The translations under genes were made by a program, and so were the position numbers. Positions 1 through 7,815 of a DNA stretch of 11,067 bases are shown here, piece after piece; the stretch's first letter is position 1; every line of letters starts with the position of its first letter. The notes beneath the pieces are model-generated. The model saw only the letters and a program-made list of their open reading frames with translations. It did not search any database and had not been told where the DNA came from. Source of the stretch: Rickettsiales bacterium (lineage in GTDB: Bacteria; Pseudomonadota; Alphaproteobacteria; Rickettsiales; UBA1997); assembly GCA_947441695.1 (NCBI GenBank), contig CANEUK010000024.1, positions 1 through 11,067 of the forward strand. The letters run 5' to 3'.

Positions 1-187
1 CGGGCATAATTGGATGATCGGGAAAATGTCCTAAAAAATGCGGTTCGTTAAAAGTGACATTTTTGATGGCGATAATTTTTTTGCCAACTTCAAGAAAAGA
101 AACCTTATCAACTAACAAAAATGGATATCTGTGTGGTAAAGATTTTAAAATTTTTTCAATACCAATTATTGTTTTATTTGATGTCAT
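1..187 (-). CDS. fabZ: 3-hydroxyacyl-ACP dehydratase FabZ, N-terminal part (runs off the left edge)
   Basis: FabZ removes water from (3R)-hydroxyacyl-ACP in the cytosolic type II fatty acid elongation cycle. Translating the reverse complement from the ATG at 187 gives 62 residues that match the FabZ N-terminus closely: '[20 protein letters not shown]' at residues 10-29, '[17 protein letters not shown]' at about 40-56, then 'DHPIMP' at the window edge. The His of 'GHFP' is the family's catalytic histidine; the second catalytic residue, a Glu in the central helix, lies outside the window. About 60 of the usual 140-150 residues are present. The start gives the normal family N-terminus; no Shine-Dalgarno sequence precedes it. 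In many proteobacteria fabZ lies between lpxD and lpxA, but here the upstream neighbour is the divergent ilv operon, so fabZ heads its own leftward unit, possibly with lpxA beyond the edge. Confidence 0.93.
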   Translation of the reverse strand, partial: MTSNKTIIGIEKILKSLPHRYPFLLVDKVSFLEVGKKIIAIKNVTFNEPHFLGHFPDHPIMP

Positions 188-397
188 TTTTTTTAAGAAA
201 AAATTGAATTCACGAAACTTTTTTACAAATTCAAGCAAAATTTGAATTTAATTAAGGCTTTTTTTTGTAAAAAACCAAAGAAACTATTTTTGCGCATAAA
301 AGAAATCAACCTAGTTTTTATGCTTGATTCAAAACACTGCGCCACCTTAAATCGCGCGCCTTAACAATCTGATTTAAATTCTTACAAAAAAAACAAA
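188..397. promoter_or_regulatory. Divergent fabZ / ilvB intergenic region with a weak promoter candidate
   Basis: This 210-base AT-rich gap separates two start codons, so it should hold promoters for both directions. For ilvB the best sigma70-like match I see is TTGATT (324-329), a 17-base spacer and TTAAAT (347-352), each box matching 4 of 6 consensus bases, about 45 bases before the ilvB ATG. Such matches arise easily by chance in DNA this AT-rich. A 14-codon reading frame at 320-364 contains only two Leu and no Ile or Val, so it does not look like an ilv attenuation leader peptide. I see no riboswitch or tRNA. Confidence 0.3.
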
Positions 398-2164
398 ATG
401 AGCGAACAAAAAAACAAGTTTTCTGGTGCCGAAATTATTGTTAAAGCTTTGATTAACGAAGATGTCGAAACAATTTTTGGTTATCCCGGCGGAGCAATTC
501 TGCCATTTTATGACGCGCTTTTTCGTCAAAATAAACTTCGACACATTTTAACCCGCCACGAACAAGCCGCCGCACATGCCGCCGAAGGATATGCGCGTTC
601 AACTGGAAAAGTTGGCGTTATCACTGTTACTTCGGGGCCAGGCGCCACCAACACCATCACCGGTCTTACAGACGCTTATTTAGATTCAATTCCGTTAGTT
701 TGCATTTCTGGTCAAGTTGCAACTTCGGTAATTGGCACCGATGGCTTTCAAGAAGCCGACATTACTGGTCTTACGCGCTCTTGCACCAAACATAATTATT
801 TAGTGAAAGATGTTAATGATTTGGGCTATATAATTCACGAAGCCTTTCATATTGCCGCTTCGGGTCGCCCCGGACCAGTTTTAATTGATGTGCCAAAGGA
901 CGTTCAAAATAATCACGGAATTTACGAAGGAAAAATGGAGATTAATCGCGCTTCGTTTCAAGTTAAAAAACGCCGCAGCCAAATTAATCACGACTCAATT
1001 TTAGCCGCCGTTGATTTGATTCAAAAAAGCCAAAAACCAATATTTTACACGGGCGGCGGAGTTGTAAATTCTGGTCAAAAAGCCAGCGATTTGCTCAAAA
1101 AAATTGTTCATCATTTGGGCTTTCCAATTACCAACACTTTAATGGGACTTGGCGCTTTTCCAGCAACCGATCCGCATTTTATTGGAATGCTTGGAATGCA
1201 TGGAACTTTCGAGGCAAATTTGGCGATGCATGATTGCGATTTGCTCATTAACATTGGCGCGCGATTTGACGACCGAGTTACTGGACGAGTTGCGGCTTTT
1301 TCACCCGATTCTAAAAAAATTCACGCTGATGTTGATGATTGTTCAATTGACAAAATAATTAAAGTTGACGTTGGAATTGTAGGCGACGCCGCCGACGTAC
1401 TTGAGGCTTTGCTTGAAGAAATTAATCGTCGCAAAATTGGCAATCGCCACCACGAAATTTTGGCGTGGTGGAATCAGATAAAAAAATGGCAATCAATTAA
1501 CTCGCTTTCTTTTGAAAACAGCACCACAGAAATTAAGCCAGAATACGCCATGCAACGCCTAAACGCGCTTACTAAAAACAGCTCGCCTTTTATTTCAACC
1601 GATGTTGGGCAACACCAAATGTGGGCGGCGCAATATTTGCAATTTGACGCACCAAAAAAATGGCTTACTTCGGGCGGGCTTGGAACTATGGGATATGGAG
1701 TTCCGGCAGCTTTGGGCGCGCAAATTGCCAATCCAAATGATTTGGTAATTTGCGTTAGTGGCGACGCCAGTTTTATGATGAATATGCAAGAATTGGCAAC
1801 TTTGAAGCAATATAATCTGCCAGTAAAAATTATTATCCTAAATAACCGCTACATGGGAATGGTGCGCCAATGGCAAGAGCTAATTTACGAAAAACGCGAA
1901 AGCCAATCTTATATGGAATCGCTGCCCGACTTTTTAAAACTGGCAGAAAGTTTTGGCATTAAAGGCATTGAATGCGACAATCCAAACAAGCTTGATGAAA
2001 AAATTTTAGAAATGCTCAATCACCCAGGTCCAGTTTTGTTTAATTGTTTGGTGGCAAAATCTGAAAATGTTTTTCCAATGATTCCCGCGGGTGCTGCGCA
2101 TAACGAAATTTTGCTTGGAAGCCAAGCCAAACAATATGTGCAAAAAGACTTAAATGCGGTTTAA
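398..2164 (+). CDS. ilvB: Acetolactate synthase (AHAS), large catalytic subunit
   Basis: IlvB (also called IlvI) uses thiamine diphosphate (TPP), Mg2+ and FAD to condense two pyruvates to 2-acetolactate, or pyruvate with 2-oxobutyrate. This is the committed step of valine, leucine and isoleucine synthesis in the cytosol. The 588 residues are full length for the biosynthetic type. Visible marks are 'GYPGGAILPFYDAL' near residue 28, the catalytic Glu55 in 'RHEQAAAHAAEGYAR', the TPP motif starting 'GDAS' at 455 and closing with Asn482-Asn483, and 'MGMVRQWQE' just after it, whose Trp corresponds to the inhibitor-site Trp of AHAS. Phrases such as 'CTKHNYLVK' resemble alphaproteobacterial homologues. 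All 19 Arg codons are CGN and none is AGA, a useful baseline for native genes here. The ATG at 398 gives a normal N-terminus without a Shine-Dalgarno sequence. Its regulatory subunit gene follows only after an unrelated inserted gene. Confidence 0.97.
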   Translation: MSEQKNKFSGAEIIVKALINEDVETIFGYPGGAILPFYDALFRQNKLRHILTRHEQAAAHAAEGYARSTGKVGVITVTSGPGATNTITGLTDAYLDSIPLVCISGQVATSVIGTDGFQEADITGLTRSCTKHNYLVKDVNDLGYIIHEAFHIAASGRPGPVLIDVPKDVQNNHGIYEGKMEINRASFQVKKRRSQINHDSILAAVDLIQKSQKPIFYTGGGVVNSGQKASDLLKKIVHHLGFPITNTLMGLGAFPATDPHFIGMLGMHGTFEANLAMHDCDLLINIGARFDDRVTGRVAAFSPDSKKIHADVDDCSIDKIIKVDVGIVGDAADVLEALLEEINRRKIGNRHHEILAWWNQIKKWQSINSLSFENSTTEIKPEYAMQRLNALTKNSSPFISTDVGQHQMWAAQYLQFDAPKKWLTSGGLGTMGYGVPAALGAQIANPNDLVICVSGDASFMMNMQELATLKQYNLPVKIIILNNRYMGMVRQWQELIYEKRESQSYMESLPDFLKLAESFGIKGIECDNPNKLDEKILEMLNHPGPVLFNCLVAKSENVFPMIPAGAAHNEILLGSQAKQYVQKDLNAV

Positions 2165-2227
2165 AAAAACCTTTAAAAAAAATGTCTTTCTTGGGAAAAA
2201 ACTTGAACTCAAACAAAAATTAGCAAA

Positions 2228-3847
2228 GTGAGAATCAAAAGAATTGAGCTAAAAAATTTTAAAAGATTTAGCGATTTAACAATTTCGCAAATTCCTCAAA
2301 ACGCCAAACTGGTTTTGTTGATTGGCTCGAACGGCTCGGGAAAGTCGAGTTTGTTTGATGCGTTTAATTGGTTAAGAATCGAACGTTGCCGAAAAACAAC
2401 ACTAGGAGGAACTTATTACAAAAAAAATAAAAACGAGCCACGCGCTAAAATTGAGCTTCACGATGGTGCAATTATTAAAAAAGAAGGCGATTATTTATTT
2501 AAAAACGATAACTCAAGAGGCGCAATAGCTGCTAACAACTTTTTTGGGCGTAGCTCGATTAGAATAGTTCCAGAAATTACAGAAATAGGATCGTCATCTA
2601 AAATAAACGGAGGTTACGACGGCCCGCTTTCTTACATCCATCACGACACAAGATTTATCAACGACGTCACCGCTTACATAGAAAAAATAATTCAAGAGTT
2701 AACGGAGCCAGTTTTTAGAGGAGAAAGCGCCGACGCTTTGCAAATTTTTCAAAAATATATCAAACCTCTAAACGACTCACTTCTTAAAATTTTTGGCGAG
2801 GATAAAAAAACCACAATTCAAATAGCTGAATATTATGGCGCCAAACAAAATGAACCAGCCAAACTAATTTTCAAAAAAGGCGATTCCAAAATCAATTACG
2901 ACCTACTTAGCCATGGTGAAAAGCAGATCGTCATTTTGCTAATAAATTTTATTGTTCGCCAAGATTACTACAAAAATTCTATCATCTTTATCGACGAAAT
3001 GGACTGTCATTTGAACACCGCAATTCAATATCGCCTGCTTGAAGAAATTGTCTCGCGCTGGATTCCTGACGATTCACAGCTTTGGACGGCGTCGCATTCT
3101 TTAGGTTTTATCGATTATGCTAAAGACAGCCAAAACTCTTCAATTATTGATTTTGGTTTGTTGAATTTTGATTTTGCTCAAGAATTAAAACCATTAAACA
3201 AAGAACGTTCTGATATCTACGAAGTAGCTTTACCAAAGGCTACAATTATCAAAATTCTCAAAGGTCACAAATTGGTAATTGCCGAAAATTCAGACAGCAA
3301 ATATTTCAATATTTCTTTGGGTGAAGAAGGATTTTTATTTTTGCCCGCCAATAACAATCGCGAAGTTTTTTTGACCACCAAATCAGACAAATCTTATTTT
3401 GGTTTGCGCGACCGCGATTATTTAAGAGGTGATGAAATTGAGCAGATTCAAAAACACATTCCCAACTTAAAAATTCTTAAATTTAGCACTTTTGAAAATT
3501 ACATTTATCACCCGCAAAACCTTGAAGAGATTGGCTTGGTTGATTTTTCAAAAGAAGATTATTTGGCAGAATTAATTCGCCAAAAAAATGAAAAGTTATT
3601 AGAAATTGTTGGCGAAATTGCCATTTCTCGCCAAAGCTATATTGAGTTCAAAGATTGCATCAAAAATTACGGAAATATTGACCTAATATCGCAGAAGCTA
3701 CAAAGCGATGAGTTAGAAGATTTTTATCAATTTTTTAACATGAAAAAGCATTTTAATAAAACCTACTTACAAAAATTTAACCTAAAAACTGAAAACCTTG
3801 TTCAAACCGAATGGTTTAAAGCGCAAATCAAAAATATCTTAAAATAA
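2228..3847 (+). CDS. AAA ATPase fused to a TOPRIM/DUF4435-like domain; probable single-gene PARIS-like or OLD-like defence protein
   Basis: The N-terminus 'MRIKRIELKNFKRF' is typical of SMC/RecF-like ATPases. Walker A is GSNGSGKSS (33-41), an ABC-type signature 'LLSHGEKQ' lies at 226-233, Walker B 'IIFIDEMD' at 252-259 carries Asp256 and Glu257, and 'ASHS' at 288-291 supplies the H-loop. From about 347 a second domain begins: 'LVIAENSD' (Glu353, Asp356), then 'GLRDRD' (Asp395, Asp397) and 'FENYIYHP' (422-429). The Glu followed by a DxD pair is the metal-binding pattern of TOPRIM nucleases, and 'ENY' after DRD recalls DUF4435. PARIS systems pair an AAA ATPase (AriA) with a DUF4435/TOPRIM effector (AriB), sometimes fused; OLD nucleases also join ATPase and TOPRIM in one chain. 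Assignment to either is inference. The start is GTG at 2228; an in-frame TGA at 2204-2206 limits extension and no ATG lies between. It separates ilvB from ilvN, ends one base before ilvN, and has AGA-rich arginine use in its first third, suggesting acquisition. Confidence 0.85.
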   Translation: MRIKRIELKNFKRFSDLTISQIPQNAKLVLLIGSNGSGKSSLFDAFNWLRIERCRKTTLGGTYYKKNKNEPRAKIELHDGAIIKKEGDYLFKNDNSRGAIAANNFFGRSSIRIVPEITEIGSSSKINGGYDGPLSYIHHDTRFINDVTAYIEKIIQELTEPVFRGESADALQIFQKYIKPLNDSLLKIFGEDKKTTIQIAEYYGAKQNEPAKLIFKKGDSKINYDLLSHGEKQIVILLINFIVRQDYYKNSIIFIDEMDCHLNTAIQYRLLEEIVSRWIPDDSQLWTASHSLGFIDYAKDSQNSSIIDFGLLNFDFAQELKPLNKERSDIYEVALPKATIIKILKGHKLVIAENSDSKYFNISLGEEGFLFLPANNNREVFLTTKSDKSYFGLRDRDYLRGDEIEQIQKHIPNLKILKFSTFENYIYHPQNLEEIGLVDFSKEDYLAELIRQKNEKLLEIVGEIAISRQSYIEFKDCIKNYGNIDLISQKLQSDELEDFYQFFNMKKHFNKTYLQKFNLKTENLVQTEWFKAQIKNILK

Positions 3848-3848
3848 A

Positions 3849-4364
3849 ATGACCCAGCAAATCAAAAAACACGTAATTGCAATTTTAGTCGACAATGAAT
3901 TTGGTGCTTTGGCGCGCATTGTTGAGTTGTTTTCGGCGCGGGGCTACAACATTGAAACGCTAAATGTTGCGCCAACCAGTTTAGACAAAAAACTGTCGCG
4001 AGTTACAATCACAACTTTTGGCACCTCAAAAACCGTTGATTTGATCTGCAAATTACTCAAACGAATTGTGCCAGTTCATACCGCTGCCGAACTTACGCGC
4101 GAACATGGCTACATTGAGCGCGAATTGGCTTTGGTGCAAATTATTGCCAACGAGCAAAAGCGCGAAGAAGCTATGAAAATAGTTGATAAATATCGCTCAA
4201 GCATTGTTGACATTGCTGGCGACTCAATTGTTTTTGAAGTGATTGGCAATGGCGAAAATATTGATGAATTGCTTGGAAAATTAGTAGATTTTGGATTGGC
4301 TTCAGTTTCCAGAACCGGAATTGCCGCTGGTTTTAAAGGTGAAAAAAAATTGGCAAATATTTAG
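3849..4364 (+). CDS. ilvN: Acetolactate synthase, small regulatory subunit
   Basis: This subunit (IlvN, or IlvH for this long form) binds the large subunit, raises its activity and confers feedback inhibition by branched-chain amino acids, typically valine, through its ACT domain. The 171 residues are full length for the two-domain type: an N-terminal ACT domain at about 8-82 with 'DNEFGALARIVELFSARGYN' at 15-34, including the conserved Gly-x-Leu-x-Arg, and a C-terminal small-subunit domain at about 90-165 ending 'SRTGIAAGFKGE'. The Gly and Asn of the ligand loop appear intact, so feedback control is probably retained. The ATG directly follows the upstream ATPase stop (TAA, one A, ATG), which makes translational coupling likely. 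There is no Shine-Dalgarno sequence. Its normal position directly after ilvB has been taken by the ATPase gene; the operon ends here at a hairpin and a convergent neighbour. Confidence 0.95.
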   Translation: MTQQIKKHVIAILVDNEFGALARIVELFSARGYNIETLNVAPTSLDKKLSRVTITTFGTSKTVDLICKLLKRIVPVHTAAELTREHGYIERELALVQIIANEQKREEAMKIVDKYRSSIVDIAGDSIVFEVIGNGENIDELLGKLVDFGLASVSRTGIAAGFKGEKKLANI

Positions 4365-4375
4365 ACAAAAATTCT

Positions 4376-4409
4376 TTAAAAAAACCAAGATTTTCTTTGG
4401 TTTTCTTAA
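4376..4409 (+). terminator. Probable intrinsic terminator of the ilv operon
   Basis: Eleven bases after the ilvN stop, AAAACCAA (4381-4388) pairs with TTGGTTTT (4397-4404). A G-T wobble lies inside the stem, the loop is about 6 bases, and past one mismatch TTAA pairs with TTAA outside. The T-rich 3' arm and the TTTTT run at 4415-4419 provide a U-tract, though it is imperfect. The stem has only two G-C pairs, so termination may be weak. The position between convergent genes supports the call. Confidence 0.5.
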
Positions 4410-4501
4410 GAGTCTTTTTGAAAATTTTGCTGCGATGATTTGAAAATGGCGATTGGCGAGCATCGCAAATAGAAATTTTCAAGCAGGATCTTGGTTTTTT
4501 T
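4378..4501. repeat. Nested inverted repeats across the ilvN / rarA convergent junction
   Basis: Three pairs of arms are nested. The outermost is a perfect 14-base pair, AAAAAAACCAAGAT at 4378-4391 with its complement at 4488-4501. Inside are GAAAATTT (4420-4427) with AAATTTTC (4473-4480), and TGCGATG (4431-4437) with CATCGCA (4461-4467). GCGAT at 4449-4453 could compete for the same CATCGC arm, and the left outer arm is also the 5' arm of the terminator hairpin. The right outer arm lies within the last codons of rarA (residues KKNQD), and the middle arm overlaps its stop codon. It may be overlapping bidirectional terminators or a small palindromic insertion. I see no clear target-site duplication. 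Confidence 0.6.
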
Positions 4502-5783
4502 TCAGTTTTTTCTTCAGTTCGCCCCAATATTCCAACCTCTTTTTTAAATCGCGTTCAAAACCTCTTTCATTTGGTTTGTAGAATTTTGGTCGCGATTTTT
4601 TTAGCAATTCTGGTGGAAAAAATTCTTGGCCAGAAAAGCAATTTGGCGAGTCGTGATCGTAAACGTAGCCTTGCCCAAAACCTTGTTCTTTCATTGTTTT
4701 GGTTGGCGCGTTTAAAATATTTTTTGGCGGCATTAATCTGGTGCTGGCTCGAGCCATTTCAATTGCATTTTTATGCGCCAAATAACTGGCGTTCGATTTT
4801 GGCGCGGTGGCTAAATAAATTGTGGCGTGGCTTAAGGCATATTCTCCTTCGGGACTTCCCAAAAAATCATAATTTTCTTTCGCCGCCATAACTTGCAACA
4901 AAGCGTTTGGATCGGCCAAACCAATGTCTTCGGTCGCAATGCGAGCCAATCGGCGCAAAATGTAATAAATATCTTCTTTTGCTTCGAGCATGCGCGCCAA
5001 ATAATAAAGCGCGGCGTCAACGTCAGAACCGCGCAAACTTTTTTGAAAAGCACTAATTAAACCAAAATGCACATCGCCTTTTTTGTCAAAATTGGCGGCG
5101 CGTTTGGAAATTAAATTTTGCAATTTTTCTGGTGAAATATCTTGTTTTTCATCAAGCGCAAATAATTCTTCACACGCATTTAGCAAATATCTGGCATCGC
5201 CGCAAGCAAGCTCAATTAGGGTTTTTCGGGCTTCAAAAGTTAGTGGCAATTGGCGTTGGGTTTTTTGTTCTGCGCGCGTCAAAATTTTTTCAAGCGCGAT
5301 TTCGTCTAAAGTTTTTAAGGTAATTATTTTGCAGCGCGACAACAAAGCCGAATTAAGCTGAAATGATGGGTTTTCGGTAGTGGTTCCAATTAATGTTATG
5401 GTGCCATTTTCAATTGCTGGCAAAAACAAATCTTGCTGGGTTTTGTTAAAATGGTGGATTTCGTCAATCATTAAAATGGTTTTTTGCGCCGCCAAAAAGC
5501 CTTTATTTTCAAAGCTTTCAATCGCTTTGCGAATATCTGCCGCGCCCGAATTTATTGCCGACATCGCAAAAAATTTTGCGTCGGAAATTTTTGCCAGAGC
5601 TTTGGCAATCGAGGTTTTTCCAACTCCGGTTGGCCCAAAAAGAATTATAGACGGAACTATTTTTGACTTTTCAATTGAACTAAGCGCGCCCATTTCGCCA
5701 AAAAGATGATCTTGTCCAATCACTTCTTGCAAGATTTTGGGTCTAATTAAATCGGCAAGCGGACGTGAATTATTTTTTAGCAT
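4479..5783 (-). CDS. rarA: Replication-associated recombination protein RarA (MgsA), clamp-loader-like AAA+ ATPase
   Basis: RarA is a conserved AAA+ ATPase related to clamp-loader subunits. It acts at stalled or damaged replication forks and interacts with single-strand binding protein. The 434 residues are a normal length. Visible motifs are the N-terminal 'RPLADLIRPKILQEVIGQDH' (7-26), Walker A GPTGVGKT (50-57), Walker B ILMIDE (103-108) followed by 'IHHFNKTQQD', sensor-1 'GTTTENPSF' (133-141) and an arginine-finger-like 'LLSRC' (148-152). The C-terminal half has the tetramerisation/MgsA_C features, including 'RGSDVDAALYYLARML', 'ATEDIGLADPNAL' and 'NAPTKTMKEQGFGQGY'. The start at 5783 gives the standard N-terminus. 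It follows dxs after 29 bases on the same strand, so the two are probably co-transcribed. The lysine-rich tail after 'LEYWGELKK' is encoded partly by an inverted-repeat arm, so the extreme C-terminus may have been remodelled. Confidence 0.96.
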   Translation of the reverse strand: MLKNNSRPLADLIRPKILQEVIGQDHLFGEMGALSSIEKSKIVPSIILFGPTGVGKTSIAKALAKISDAKFFAMSAINSGAADIRKAIESFENKGFLAAQKTILMIDEIHHFNKTQQDLFLPAIENGTITLIGTTTENPSFQLNSALLSRCKIITLKTLDEIALEKILTRAEQKTQRQLPLTFEARKTLIELACGDARYLLNACEELFALDEKQDISPEKLQNLISKRAANFDKKGDVHFGLISAFQKSLRGSDVDAALYYLARMLEAKEDIYYILRRLARIATEDIGLADPNALLQVMAAKENYDFLGSPEGEYALSHATIYLATAPKSNASYLAHKNAIEMARASTRLMPPKNILNAPTKTMKEQGFGQGYVYDHDSPNCFSGQEFFPPELLKKSRPKFYKPNERGFERDLKKRLEYWGELKKKLKKNQDPA

Positions 5784-5812
5784 AAAAATTGACTTAGATT
5801 TTTAGCCAAAAA

Positions 5813-7735
5813 TCAGGCTTTTAAAACCAAATTTACAATATTGACAATATCAGAAACGCCAATTCCAGCTTGGTTTTGCATGGCTTCGACCTTGTTTTGT
5901 TCAATAAATTTATCCGCCATAACAAGCGAACGAAATTTGCATTTGCCAGAATCAAGCAAACCTTTTGCAAGCAAAAACTGCGCCACGCTTGAACCAAAAC
6001 CGCCAATCGCGCCTTCTTCAATTGCGATTATTAATTCGTGAGTTTGAGCAATTTTGGTAAATAATTCTTCATCAAAAGGTTTGGCAAAACGGGCGTCGAT
6101 TATGGTAATTTTTAAGTCATTTTCGTTTTGCAAAATTTTAGCCGCTTTAATCGCATTTTCCAAAATTGCGCCATAAGAAATCACCGCAACCCTTGCGCCA
6201 TCTTGCAAAACTCGGGCTTTGCCAATTTCTAAAATTTCGTCATCGGCAAAATTTATTTCAAAAGTTGAATCTCCTCTAGGAAATCTAAAAGCGCTTGGAC
6301 AATGATTAATAACAGCGGCGGTATTAACCATTTTTACCAATTCTTGTCCGTCGGCGGCCGCCATCAAAACAAAATCGGGCAAATTTATCAGATAAGAAAT
6401 GTCAAACGAACCAGCGTGAGTTGGGCCGTCTGCGCCAACAAATCCAGCGCGATCAATGGCAAACCGAACTGGCAATTTTTGTACCGCAACATCATGAACC
6501 ACTTGATCGTAAGCGCGTTGTAAAAAAGTTGAATAAATTGCCACAAATGGCTTTAAGCCTTCGCACGCAAGACCAGCCGCAAAAGTTACGGCATGTTGTT
6601 CGGCAATTCCAACGTCAAAAACTTTTTTGGGATGGATTTTGCCAAATACATCCAAACCAGTTCCAGAAGGCATTGCGGCGGTGATGGCTAGAATTTTTTC
6701 ATCTTTTTTTGCTATTTCAACAAGGCGGCTGCCAAAAATTTTTGAATAGCTTGGATATTTTGGAGCTGTTTTTTCTTGTTCGCCGGTTTCTAAGTTAAAT
6801 TTGGCAACCGCGTGTAATTTGTCAGAACTTTGCATGGTTTCAACGTAGCCGCGCCCTTTTTGCGTGACACAATGAATTAAAATTGGATCGGTTGAATGAT
6901 CGGCTTGAATATTTTTTAAAATTGGCACCAATGTGTCTAAGTCGTGTCCGTCAATTGGGCCAATATAATAAAACCCCATTTCTTCAAAAATATTGCCGCC
7001 CATCCACCATTCTTTGGCGGCTTTTTCAAATTTGCGTGGAAAACGAGAAATTGATTTAGGCAATTTATGCGAAATTTTTTTGCTTAAATCGCGAATTTTT
7101 AAATAAGATTTCGAAGCCGCCAAACGCGAAAAATAACGCGACATTGCGCCAGTTGGCGGCGCAATTGACATGTCGTTATCGTTCAAAATTACAATCAGGC
7201 GATTATCTCTAAAAAATTCATCTTCCAAAGCTCCCGCATTATTCATGGCTTCGTAAGCCATTCCAGCGGACATTGCGCCGTCGCCTATTACCGCAATTAC
7301 ATGCGATTTTTCTTTTTTGAATTTTTTAGCAACCGAAATTCCAAGTGCCGCCGAGATAGAAGTTGAACTGTGTCCCGCTCCAAAAACATCAAACTCGCTT
7401 TCTGCTCTTTTGGTAAATCCAGAAATTCCGTCGGGTTGACGAATTGTTTTCATAAGGTCGCGCCGACCAGTTAAAATTTTATGCGGATAAGCTTGATGTC
7501 CAACATCCCAAATTATTTTGTCGCCAGGAGTATCAAAAACATAATGCAAAGCCGTGGTGATTTCGACAACCCCAAGACCCGCGCCCAAATGTCCGCCAGT
7601 TTTTGAAACGGCCGAAATTGTAGCAATTCGCAATTCGTCAGAAATTTGTTTGATTTCTAAAAGTGAATATTTTTTTAAATCAGCAGGAAGTTTTATTTTA
7701 TCAAGCAAAGGAGTTTTTGATTTTTCTTCGGACAT
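5813..7735 (-). CDS. dxs: 1-deoxy-D-xylulose-5-phosphate synthase
   Basis: Dxs condenses pyruvate with glyceraldehyde 3-phosphate, using TPP and Mg2+, to give 1-deoxy-D-xylulose 5-phosphate (DXP). DXP feeds the MEP isoprenoid route, vitamin B6 synthesis via PdxJ, and thiazole synthesis. The 640 residues are full length. Landmarks are His49 in '[10 protein letters not shown]', '[15 protein letters not shown]' (77-91), 'GAGHSS' (119-124), the TPP/Mg motif beginning GDGAMSAG at 151 and closing 'NDNDMSI' (185-191), the catalytic Glu379 in 'GIAEQHA', and 'GADGPTHAG' (434-442) of the transketolase pyrimidine-binding domain. The C-terminal transketolase domain is complete ('[11 protein letters not shown]', '[11 protein letters not shown]'). 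The ATG at 7735 gives a normal N-terminus and lacks a Shine-Dalgarno sequence. The gene is divergent from the MFS-pdxJ pair and upstream of rarA. Nothing looks damaged. Confidence 0.97.
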   Translation of the reverse strand: MSEEKSKTPLLDKIKLPADLKKYSLLEIKQISDELRIATISAVSKTGGHLGAGLGVVEITTALHYVFDTPGDKIIWDVGHQAYPHKILTGRRDLMKTIRQPDGISGFTKRAESEFDVFGAGHSSTSISAALGISVAKKFKKEKSHVIAVIGDGAMSAGMAYEAMNNAGALEDEFFRDNRLIVILNDNDMSIAPPTGAMSRYFSRLAASKSYLKIRDLSKKISHKLPKSISRFPRKFEKAAKEWWMGGNIFEEMGFYYIGPIDGHDLDTLVPILKNIQADHSTDPILIHCVTQKGRGYVETMQSSDKLHAVAKFNLETGEQEKTAPKYPSYSKIFGSRLVEIAKKDEKILAITAAMPSGTGLDVFGKIHPKKVFDVGIAEQHAVTFAAGLACEGLKPFVAIYSTFLQRAYDQVVHDVAVQKLPVRFAIDRAGFVGADGPTHAGSFDISYLINLPDFVLMAAADGQELVKMVNTAAVINHCPSAFRFPRGDSTFEINFADDEILEIGKARVLQDGARVAVISYGAILENAIKAAKILQNENDLKITIIDARFAKPFDEELFTKIAQTHELIIAIEEGAIGGFGSSVAQFLLAKGLLDSGKCKFRSLVMADKFIEQNKVEAMQNQAGIGVSDIVNIVNLVLKA

Positions 7736-7815
7736 TAGTTTTGTTAAATGAATTGCAAAAAAATTTTAAAAAAAGCTAATCGCCAACTCACATCTTTCAA
7801 CCCAACAATCAAAAA
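7736..7815. promoter_or_regulatory. Divergent intergenic region between dxs and the MFS-pdxJ unit
   Basis: This 80-base AT-rich gap lies between two divergent starts, so promoters for both the dxs-rarA and MFS-pdxJ units should lie here or just inside the first codons. I could not pick a -35/-10 pair with proper spacing on either strand that stands out from the background, and I see no operator-like palindrome. The assignment rests on gene arrangement alone. Confidence 0.3.

Noticed and set aside
54..245. Rightward reading frame of 63 codons at the left edge
   Set aside because: It is the antisense of the fabZ 5' end, which matches a known family strongly on the other strand.
320..364. 14-codon frame upstream of ilvB as an attenuation leader peptide
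   Set aside because: It has only two Leu and no Ile or Val, and no clear terminator/antiterminator pair follows it.
2182..2223. 13-codon frame just before the ATPase GTG, as a coupling leader peptide
   Set aside because: It ends four bases before the GTG, which is suggestive, but it is very short, has no recognisable sequence and no ribosome binding site; such frames are common by chance.
4333..4527. Leftward 64-codon frame between ilvN and rarA
   Set aside because: It overlaps the ends of both real genes and the inverted repeats, with low-complexity Lys-rich sequence and no family resemblance.
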